Shown here one piece after another: positions 55,497 to 62,724 of a stretch of 64,000 nt of DNA (positions are counted from its first letter, which is position 1; each line of letters begins with the position of its first letter). The notes under the pieces are model-generated. The model had not been told where the DNA came from, made no database searches, and saw nothing but the letters and a program-made list of their open reading frames with translations. Where the stretch lies: contig WBZZ01003221.1 in assembly GCA_019918135.1 (NCBI GenBank), forward strand, positions 1-64,000. Reading direction: 5' to 3'. The stretch is from Paulinella micropora (lineage: Eukaryota; Cercozoa; Imbricatea; Euglyphida; Paulinellidae). A program made the translations under genes and the position numbers.

Positions 55497-55562
55497 TCTC
55501 GGATGTATATCTAACCAAAAATAATTTTTTATTCGGATTAATTATTATCCAAATTATATACA
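55497..55562. promoter_or_regulatory. AT-rich divergent promoter region
   Basis: 66-bp spacer between the minus-strand charged protein and the plus-strand fibre. AATTATATACA stands directly before the fibre ATG (55563). Similar ATATA motifs immediately precede several other starts in the block. Confidence 0.45.
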
Positions 55563-58500
55563 ATGTCACAATATAAGTCGCTATTAGGCCTTAATGAGTT
55601 TTCTGTTGATAGTCTAAATATCGCTAACCTTGATTTAACGAATACTAATATAATTGGCTTAAATACAGATAGGGTGCCAGAAGATGCAGACCCCCTAAAT
55701 CTTTATTTTACCAACAGCCGATTTGACACCCGACTGGCTTTAAAATCAACAACCGACATAAAAGAGGGCACTAATCTATACTATACTGATGGAAGGTTTG
55801 ACGCACGGCTAGCGACTAAATCAACAACTAACTTAGCCGAAGGCACCAATTTATACTATACTACAGCAAGAGCAAATACAGACTTTGATGCGAGACTGGC
55901 AACCAAGAGCACCACCAACTTATCTGAGGGAACCAATCTATATTACACCACCGCGAGAGCAAATACAGACTTTGACACACGGCTCGCAACTAAATCAACA
56001 ACCAACTTAGCAGAGGGAGCCAATCTATATTACACCACCGCGAGAGCTAATACAGACTTTGACACACGGCTAGCGACTAAATCAACAACTAACTTAGCAG
56101 AGGGAACAAACTTATATTATACGAATGCGAGGTTTGACACTCAATTAGCTACTAAATCAACTACCAACTTAGCCGAAGGCACTAACTTATATTACACCAC
56201 AGCAAGGGCTAATACGGACTTTGACACAAGAATCGCGACGAAATCAATAGATGCTTTGAGCGACTGCCTAATAACAACACCAGCCGATAATCAACTGCTC
56301 ATTTACAGCACAGGTCAATGGAGAAACACGACTTCACCTTTTCTGAGATTAGACGGAACCGCAAGTATGACGGCAGGATTAAATATGGGAGGGTTTGCGA
56401 TTACAAATGTTGGCAATGTTGATGGTATTGATGTTTCCACCCTTGACACGAATGTCGTTAAACTAACAGGAGACCAAACCATAGCAGGAACAAAAACATT
56501 TAGCAATGAAATTAAAGCAAGCGTGGGGATTACATACACTGGAACGTTAACATCAGCAACAAATACCAGCGGAGCAAAAATAGGAGTTCAGGGACCAACA
56601 GACGGGACGAGTGCGAAAGGAATATTTCTATGGGATACGACCAATACAAGTTGGGGAATTTATGCGGCATCTGGTGGAGCAGCAAACACTAGAAGTTTGG
56701 CAAATGGTTTAGCTGTTTCAGGAAATGATTTTGCTTCATATAGTTTCCGTTTTAGGGTTGTTAATGATGCCACAATTGGATTTATATGGGAGAACTCATC
56801 TGAACAATTGTTAATGTCATTAAATGGTTCAACAGGGACTTTATGGACAAAAGGAAACATAAGCATAAACGGGGCGCTGGCATCAACACAATCTTATGTA
56901 GATACAAAAGACGGACAAAATGTGAAACTAACAGGAGACCAAACCATAGCTGGAAATAAAAAATTTACATCAACAATAGAAGTAAGCGGTTCTTCCAATC
57001 CTGCTTCTTTTGATGGTATAGGCATAGCATTTGACACAAAAATAGGCGCAATTACAGCACAAAAAACAGCAACAGCGTCATATTACCCAATTCAAATAAC
57101 TGGCTCATACGCGGATTTATACGCAGGCAATACTTTAATCGCTACCGCAACTGGCACTACACTATCTTTAAACAACAACAAAATAACGAATTTGGCAACC
57201 CCGTCAGCAACAACGGACGGAGCAAATAAAAGTTATGTAGATACAAAAGACGGGCAAAATGTGAAAATAACAGGAAACCAAACCACAGCAGGAATCAAGA
57301 CATTTAGCAGTGGTCTTGAAATAACAGGAAATTCAACGAATGCGACAACAAAAGGAACATTCGTGGTCTTTAACTCCACAGCCAATATAGGAACTATTGG
57401 ATGCCTTGATATGGGCACGGGTGTAAATTATAACTTTGAACTAAATGCGAAAAAAGTAAGTTTCGTTATTGATGGTGCGATAGTCGGTTGGGTAAATGCT
57501 TCGGGGTTAGATTGTAATAGTAGCAAAATTGCCAACCTTGGAACTCCGACATTAGCGACGGACGGAGCGACAAAAGGGTATGCGGACACATTGGACGGGC
57601 AAAATGTAAAACTAACAGGAGACCAAACAATAACGGGAATTAAAATATTTAATGGAACGAGAAATGATATACGCGGGCTGACTTTGTTGAACCAAGCCGA
57701 TTTTAATAATGTGGATATCATTAATGGCGGAAATATTACATATAATGGGGCAAGGATATTAAACCAAAATGGAGGAGATATATTCTTTTCACAGACAACA
57801 GGTGATTATCAATCTTTCTTATATACTTTAAATACTGCTTCAAGCGGAACCGCTAACCAACGAGGCTACCTATTCACCAATGTAGCATTTGATGTGGTGA
57901 AGGGTGCGGGACTTTATATTTCAAAACTTTTGGATAATAAGTCTGCTTCGTCCGATATTGTCCGTTTTAATAATGCTGGTGGTATGAAGTTTTATGGTGC
58001 CTTGGATATGAATTCAAATAATGTAACAAATGGCGGAACAATAACAGGAACAACAATAACAGGGACAACAATAACCGCGAGCACCAAAATAACAACAGCG
58101 ACAGGTAAGCCAATAATCATAGGCAATACAACAAAGGGAACAGGTCCATCGGCTGGATTAGAAATATATGGAGCTTTTGGTGATTTTACTGCGGGGCCGC
58201 ATATACAAGCGATTACAACAGAAGATACATATCCCGTATTTACAATAGCCAATTTAGGACATAACAATATAATTCTTGCTTTTGATGCTTATTTAGATAA
58301 TGTGGGATGGAAATCAAGTGCTTCTGGCGCAAATTTCCGAATAGCAAAGATAAGTAATACACTCTCTTTTGGCTATAAGACAGGAATAACGGCGGGGAGT
58401 GCTATAACATGGTCTGAGGCAATGAACATAGATAATACTGGATTAATAACGGCAAATGTGGGAATAACAACAGCACTAAGCAAACCAATAATTATAGGAA

Positions 58501-59588
58501 ACACAACAAAAGGAACAGGAGCAACAGGAGGATTAGAATTATATGCCAATATCGCAGGACCGCACATCCAAGCATTCGTTCATACATCCGCTTATTCTAT
58601 ATTTCAACAATTAAACTGGGGGCGAGACAATATCAATTTAGTTTTTGATGCTTATTATGATGGCACGAACTGGAAATCAAGCAACAGCGGTTCAAACTTT
58701 CTAATTCAAAAAGGTGGCAAACTCGCTTTTTATTATAAATCAGGAATAACAGCGGGAAGCAATATAATATGGTCAGAAGCAATGAACATAAGCACAACAG
58801 GATTATTAACAGCAAATGCGGGGATTACATACACGGGAGTGCTAACTACCACAACATTAACCAGTGGAGCAAAGATAGGAATACAAGGAGCAACAGACGG
58901 GACGAATGCGAGAGGAATATTTATGTGGGAAACAGCAAATACAGACTGGGGAATTTACATGGCTCAATCTGGGGCAAATAAAAGTTTAGCAGGAGGAACG
59001 GCACTAGCAGGAGGTGTTGAAGGGGGGATAACTAGTTATGCTATAAGATTTAGATATAGCACGGGTTCAACAGAAGGTTTTATATGGGAAAATCGTAATG
59101 CCGTTTTAATGTCATTAAGAGCAAGCGACGGGCAGTTATGGGTATCGTCTAATCCAATTCAATATTCAGACAGACGAAAAAAAGAAGACATAAAAGAATG
59201 CTTAGGCTTAGATTTCATAAATAAGTTAAATCCAGTCTGTTATCGTATGATTGATGATAAAAAAAAATGTAGGACTGGTTTGATAGCACAGGAATTAGAA
59301 GACATACTACAAGAAATTGATATGTTAGATTTTGGCGGTTTTATAAAAGAAACGATTATGGTTCCGTGTCCAAAGCAAAGAAAGGAATACGAATTGAAAG
59401 GTAAAAGTATTAATCCAGAAGATGTTAAATGTGTAGATAATGGTGATGTTGGTTATGGTATAGGTTATTCAGAGTTTATCGCCCCGTTAATTAAGGCGGT
59501 TCAACAATTATCAGAAAAAATAAATAATATAACTAATGATATAGCTGACTTAAAAAAACAATTAGCAGAAAACAATGCCACCTCCTAG
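55563..59588 (+). CDS. Phage-type fibre/spike protein with C-terminal peptidase S74 chaperone
   Basis: 1,341 residues. Residues about 45-228 hold seven units of 25-29 residues built on EGTNLYYTTARANTDFDTR and LATKSTTNLA, as in tail-fibre shafts. Residues about 299, 454, 566 and 681 begin KLTGDQTIAG-type repeats (the third KITGNQTTAG), also common in phage fibres. Two long similar blocks around residues 840-1080 share IIIGNTTKGTG and GPHIQA. The C-terminus (about 1,199-1,330) is an intramolecular chaperone of auto-processing fibres: SDRRKKEDI with Ser1202 and Lys1207 matching the catalytic Ser/Lys spacing, CRTGLIAQELEDIL, and GYGIGYSEFIAPLIKAVQQL. The role is probably host recognition by a homotrimeric spike whose chaperone is cleaved off. 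Its last 14 bp overlap the next gene. The frame is intact over 4 kb, arguing for recent insertion or selection. Confidence 0.9.
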   Translation: MSQYKSLLGLNEFSVDSLNIANLDLTNTNIIGLNTDRVPEDADPLNLYFTNSRFDTRLALKSTTDIKEGTNLYYTDGRFDARLATKSTTNLAEGTNLYYTTARANTDFDARLATKSTTNLSEGTNLYYTTARANTDFDTRLATKSTTNLAEGANLYYTTARANTDFDTRLATKSTTNLAEGTNLYYTNARFDTQLATKSTTNLAEGTNLYYTTARANTDFDTRIATKSIDALSDCLITTPADNQLLIYSTGQWRNTTSPFLRLDGTASMTAGLNMGGFAITNVGNVDGIDVSTLDTNVVKLTGDQTIAGTKTFSNEIKASVGITYTGTLTSATNTSGAKIGVQGPTDGTSAKGIFLWDTTNTSWGIYAASGGAANTRSLANGLAVSGNDFASYSFRFRVVNDATIGFIWENSSEQLLMSLNGSTGTLWTKGNISINGALASTQSYVDTKDGQNVKLTGDQTIAGNKKFTSTIEVSGSSNPASFDGIGIAFDTKIGAITAQKTATASYYPIQITGSYADLYAGNTLIATATGTTLSLNNNKITNLATPSATTDGANKSYVDTKDGQNVKITGNQTTAGIKTFSSGLEITGNSTNATTKGTFVVFNSTANIGTIGCLDMGTGVNYNFELNAKKVSFVIDGAIVGWVNASGLDCNSSKIANLGTPTLATDGATKGYADTLDGQNVKLTGDQTITGIKIFNGTRNDIRGLTLLNQADFNNVDIINGGNITYNGARILNQNGGDIFFSQTTGDYQSFLYTLNTASSGTANQRGYLFTNVAFDVVKGAGLYISKLLDNKSASSDIVRFNNAGGMKFYGALDMNSNNVTNGGTITGTTITGTTITASTKITTATGKPIIIGNTTKGTGPSAGLEIYGAFGDFTAGPHIQAITTEDTYPVFTIANLGHNNIILAFDAYLDNVGWKSSASGANFRIAKISNTLSFGYKTGITAGSAITWSEAMNIDNTGLITANVGITTALSKPIIIGNTTKGTGATGGLELYANIAGPHIQAFVHTSAYSIFQQLNWGRDNINLVFDAYYDGTNWKSSNSGSNFLIQKGGKLAFYYKSGITAGSNIIWSEAMNISTTGLLTANAGITYTGVLTTTTLTSGAKIGIQGATDGTNARGIFMWETANTDWGIYMAQSGANKSLAGGTALAGGVEGGITSYAIRFRYSTGSTEGFIWENRNAVLMSLRASDGQLWVSSNPIQYSDRRKKEDIKECLGLDFINKLNPVCYRMIDDKKKCRTGLIAQELEDILQEIDMLDFGGFIKETIMVPCPKQRKEYELKGKSINPEDVKCVDNGDVGYGIGYSEFIAPLIKAVQQLSEKINNITNDIADLKKQLAENNATS

Positions 59589-59922
59589 ATTACACCCACC
59601 ACCACCTATTATTGATATGGCAGATGGCGAGATGACGCCTGAATTGAAGAACCGCGTGCTTGATGTCCAAATTAAGCAGGAAGAAAAAAAAATTGACCAC
59701 GAATACGAGGACAGCTGGGATTGCTGTTTGACTAAGCGAAAAACTGACAGCCGACTTATTAAATACTTATTTCAAATGGGTATCATTATCGCCATCATAA
59801 CCCTTTGTATCGTGAGGCTGTCTGACCCGAATGTCAGTTGTGAAACTGGAAACATTTATGTCGGGCTTATAAGTTTATTAATAGGGATTGTGCTTCCTAG
59901 CCCATCTTCTAGCAAGAAGTAA
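59575..59922 (+). CDS. Small two-helix membrane protein
   Basis: 115 residues. Pro-rich start (MPPPRLHPPPPIID), charged middle with paired Cys (SWDCCLTKRK), then two hydrophobic segments (FQMGIIIAIITLCIV and NIYVGLISLLIGIVLP) and a short Ser/Lys tail. It overlaps the fibre stop by 14 bp in another frame, so the two are probably co-expressed. It could be a virion membrane or fibre-anchoring protein. A holin-like role is possible from topology alone, but not supported by homology. Confidence 0.7.
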   Translation: MPPPRLHPPPPIIDMADGEMTPELKNRVLDVQIKQEEKKIDHEYEDSWDCCLTKRKTDSRLIKYLFQMGIIIAIITLCIVRLSDPNVSCETGNIYVGLISLLIGIVLPSPSSSKK

Positions 59923-60091
59923 TTTAAAGACCAAATGCGGATAAACCGACCATATTGTCGTAGTGGATTTGACTTATTCTATGTTTCTGTATGCTGTCAT
60001 TCCTAATACATCTTCCACATTCACATTCAATTGTTGCTGATGCACGAGTTCTATTTTTTTCAAGAAGAATTTTTTTATTTTTCTCATAATA

Positions 60092-60646
60092 TTATTTCTG
60101 TTTTAGTGTAATATATTCTTTATTATCTTCTCTCCAAATCTTATTCACAAATTTAAAATGTTCCTTTTTTTCTTTTCTATATTCTTTTTTCTTTTGAGAC
60201 ACATATTCTTTGTTTCGTTCATTCCATTCTTTGTTCAATTGAGCTATTTTGTTTTTGTTTTGTTCTCTATATTGTTTTGTTCTTTCAGCTACCCACACTT
60301 TATTGTCTTCTACATACTCCTGCTTGGTCCTGCCAGAAAGTATTTTATTAACACAGTTGCTATTTCTAATCCATTCACCCTCCTTGCGAAGTAATTGATT
60401 AACATTATCGCACGGACAGTCTTCTAGCAACTCAATATAAGCATCACCAAGTTTTAATATTTCAAAGCTTGAATATAGCCCTTTTCCTTTCACTTTGGTT
60501 CCCGATAGATGCTCTTTATAATTTTGTCTATGTCTTCCCATTCGTTGAGCTAATGTTTGAGTTGTTGCACCAACATAAATTAAATCAGTCTTGTATGACC
60601 TAATCGCATAAATTTTACCTTTCTTACAATCTCCAACCCGTGGCAT
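60092..60646 (-). CDS. GIY-YIG endonuclease
   Basis: 184 residues. The N-terminal domain shows KIYAI (residues 11-15, the GIY position), LIYVGAT (22-28, the YIG position), QRMGRHRQNY with the catalytic Arg35, and LLRKEGEWIRN with a Glu (89 or 91) in the metal-binding position. The C-terminal half is a Lys/Glu/Asn-rich helix with repeated NKEY words. Such stand-alone nucleases are frequent in giant viruses, virophages and polinton-like viruses. It may act as a homing or selfish nuclease or in genome processing. Confidence 0.88.
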   Translation of the reverse strand: MPRVGDCKKGKIYAIRSYKTDLIYVGATTQTLAQRMGRHRQNYKEHLSGTKVKGKGLYSSFEILKLGDAYIELLEDCPCDNVNQLLRKEGEWIRNSNCVNKILSGRTKQEYVEDNKVWVAERTKQYREQNKNKIAQLNKEWNERNKEYVSQKKKEYRKEKKEHFKFVNKIWREDNKEYITLKQK

Positions 60647-60683
60647 ATTGTCTATCCTTTGTTATTATTATGTATCATTATCT

Positions 60684-60935
60684 TTAAATAGAATTACATT
60701 CATATATATGTGTCATATACCATCTATTATCACCCACACACATTAAGGGCAGTGCCTCATCAAAACTACGACACATATTATTTCCGTTATTTATAAAAAC
60801 ACACTTAAAACCAGTTTCTACCCCTTGCTTTATACAATAAGCACACGACTCGTTCTTTTTTTCCGAGTATCGTGAGTAAAAATCACAAGCAGTCCGACCT
60901 AACACAGAGCACACAAATAATAATATTAATAACAT
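60684..60935 (-). CDS. Secreted Cys-rich protein, PSI-like
   Basis: 83 residues with a clear signal peptide (MLLILLFVCSVLG, then RTACDF). The mature part has eight cysteines in a pattern like the PSI (plexin-semaphorin-integrin) fold: C-DFYSRYSEKKNES-C-AY-C, KC, MC and MC. An extracellular or virion-surface role is plausible. Divergent to the next plus-strand gene across only 36 bp. Homology is uncertain because the domain is short. Confidence 0.6.
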   Translation of the reverse strand: MLLILLFVCSVLGRTACDFYSRYSEKKNESCAYCIKQGVETGFKCVFINNGNNMCRSFDEALPLMCVGDNRWYMTHIYECNSI

Positions 60936-60971
60936 AATATATTATACAACATATAGAAACAAAAAACACAA
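60936..60971. promoter_or_regulatory. Short divergent promoter
   Basis: 36-bp AT-rich spacer (ATATTATACAACATATAG) between two oppositely oriented genes, which must carry both starts. Confidence 0.45.
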
Positions 60972-61335
60972 ATGACGGATTTCAAATACCAAAAGATTAT
61001 TTTTCTGAGTAATGATTTTCCAGGCAATAGCAAGACGTTTGACAAAAACATTCAACTGAACTTTACCCCAACGAGAATGAATGTTAAGTTTATCCACTAT
61101 ATGAATGACGTATCGGAGACGAAAACAAAAAATCCTTTATATGGACCGCATTGGAATTATCGGCACATTCGCTGACAGCAACACGGCGAACATTTCCAAT
61201 CTCGGCTACAACTTGGGAGTAGTAGGCTGGACCGACGGTCAATACACATTTAAAGTGCTTAAAACAGACAACGGCAATATTGAAACTGACCCACTAGCTG
61301 GAAGAATTGTTATTTGTTTGGAATTTCTTGGGTAG
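60972..61335 (+). pseudogene. Small virion-like protein split by a one-base frameshift
   Basis: The first frame (60972-61175) reads MTDFKYQKIIFLSNDFPGNS and on to YMNDVSETKTK. A second frame (61105-61335) continues naturally with GIIGTFADSNTANISNLGYN and ends RIVICLEFLG. Skipping one base within the A run at about 61,123-61,128 joins them into roughly 120 residues. Cause: a sequencing error in the homopolymer, a true mutation, or programmed slippage. Family not recognised. A beta-rich capsid-associated role is a guess from its position beside the ATPase. Confidence 0.6.
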
Positions 61336-61458
61336 GGGCCTGCTCCCCCTACAACCCCGCTGTTGTGGTAAGCGATTAAAACAAAAAATATATTTTAGAA
61401 TATATAAAAGTATTTTTGAGGTTAGGTTGTAGGAGGTTTTTGAAAAAAAGCTCATACT

Positions 61459-62280
61459 ATGGAAAAAATCAATAATGTAAAGGTAAAACCAGTTAAGCAA
61501 AACGGAGATGGCGACAAGTTGTCAAAAGGATATAAGTTATTTGATGAACCGTATGCCAATATTTTTCTTCTCGCTCGTAAGAAGAGTGGGAAGACGACCG
61601 CACTGTTTGAAATCCTGAAACGAACGACCGACAAAAAGACCCGTATTGTTATTATTGCCAGCACGATACATAAAGATGTTATCTACAAAGAAATGGTTAA
61701 GCACTTCAAGAAGAAGGGCAACCCGATGGCTATATATACATATTTGAAAACGGACGGATACAGTGTGATTGATTATGAGTTGGACAAGCTCAATAAGCCA
61801 GACGAGGAGCAAGAAGGTGAAATCATTCAAGACGGCAAAGAAGAACCGAAGCCAAAATTTTTATACTTTGGAAAAGAGGAAAAGAAGAAGCAGGAGGGAG
61901 GCGAAAAAGTGGAGAGACCGAGCAAATACATCACACCAGAAGTCGTGTTCGTGCTGGATGATTTGGGTAGTGGATTGAGGGATAAATCAGTGAGCGACCT
62001 GTTAAAGAAAAACCGTCACTACAAGTCAAAGGTGATTATGAGCTCGCAGTATCTTAACGACTTACGACCTGAGGCGATTAAACAGTTAGACTACCTTTTT
62101 ATTTTTCCTGGACAGAGTGTTGATAAAATTGAACTCGTGTATAAGCATCTGGACCTCGGCTATGACCTTGAATACTTCATTGAAAAATACCACGAGGCGA
62201 CAAAAGAACGGTTTAACTTTTTGTATGTTGATTCTGTATCGGACGAATTGAGGCAAAATTTTAATAAACGATTTTTGTAA
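61459..62280 (+). CDS. A32/FtsK-HerA-type genome packaging ATPase
   Basis: 273 residues. Pumps DNA into the capsid. Walker A is IFLLARKKSGKTT (Lys45 binds phosphate). Walker B is VVFVLDDLG (residues about 162-170). The polar sensor segment IMSSQYLNDLRP follows (193-204), then LDYLFIFPGQS. A Lys/Glu-rich insertion (about 110-158) separates the two motifs, longer than in many homologues. One of the core morphogenesis genes of Polintons, virophages and large DNA viruses. Followed by two structural-type genes on the same strand. Confidence 0.9.
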   Translation: MEKINNVKVKPVKQNGDGDKLSKGYKLFDEPYANIFLLARKKSGKTTALFEILKRTTDKKTRIVIIASTIHKDVIYKEMVKHFKKKGNPMAIYTYLKTDGYSVIDYELDKLNKPDEEQEGEIIQDGKEEPKPKFLYFGKEEKKKQEGGEKVERPSKYITPEVVFVLDDLGSGLRDKSVSDLLKKNRHYKSKVIMSSQYLNDLRPEAIKQLDYLFIFPGQSVDKIELVYKHLDLGYDLEYFIEKYHEATKERFNFLYVDSVSDELRQNFNKRFL

Positions 62281-62319
62281 TTTTATTAACATTATAACAA
62301 AAAATAACTCGTTATTTTT

Positions 62320-62349
62320 TTATATTATTTTTTTTCACACATTATATAG
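62320..62349 (+). promoter_or_regulatory. AT-rich promoter-like element
   Basis: TATATT and CACATTATATAG directly before the ATG at 62350, similar to the sequence before other starts in the block. Confidence 0.4.
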
Positions 62350-62670
62350 ATGCCAACATCACCAGTGATTATTTCACAACCAGCGGGATACAATATCGGA
62401 TACAATCCAAGCCCAGTCAGTATGCCACAAGCAGGAGGTGCGAAGAACAAAAGAAAATCAAAAAAGAAACAAACAGGTGGGAAAGTTAATTGGAAGAAAG
62501 TCGGACAAGCCATATTGGATGCTAATAGATTTATCAAGAAGAACCAATTGATTTCAAAGGGTGCTACTTTTCTGAGCGATGTCGGAGTTCCTTATGCGGA
62601 CCGTGTAGCGAGGGCTGCGGCTAAACAAGGCTACGGCAAACAACGAGGAGGAGCCGTTAAATTTCGTTAA
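62350..62670 (+). CDS. Small basic Gly-rich protein, probable virion component
   Basis: 106 residues. Flexible N-terminus, a basic cluster (AKNKRKSKKKQTGGK), an amphipathic region (WKKVGQAILDANRFIKKNQLIS), and the end AAAKQGYGKQRGGAVKFR. Basic proteins with a GYG..RGG ending occur among capsid-associated proteins of protist viruses. A DNA-condensing or membrane-active virion role is inferred, not shown. Start chosen at the first ATG after the TATA-like tract. Confidence 0.6.
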   Translation: MPTSPVIISQPAGYNIGYNPSPVSMPQAGGAKNKRKSKKKQTGGKVNWKKVGQAILDANRFIKKNQLISKGATFLSDVGVPYADRVARAAAKQGYGKQRGGAVKFR

Positions 62671-62724
62671 ACACATTTTGTATTAATCTAAACTTTATAT
62701 TAATTTTTTTCGCTAACATATACG

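Noticed and set aside
55563-59588. Bacterial prophage insertion or contamination as the explanation of the fibre
   Set aside because: Neighbouring integrase and ATPase are of the Polinton/virophage type, gene starts lack Shine-Dalgarno sequences, and the block is continuous with retroelement DNA. A misjoined contig cannot be excluded without reads.
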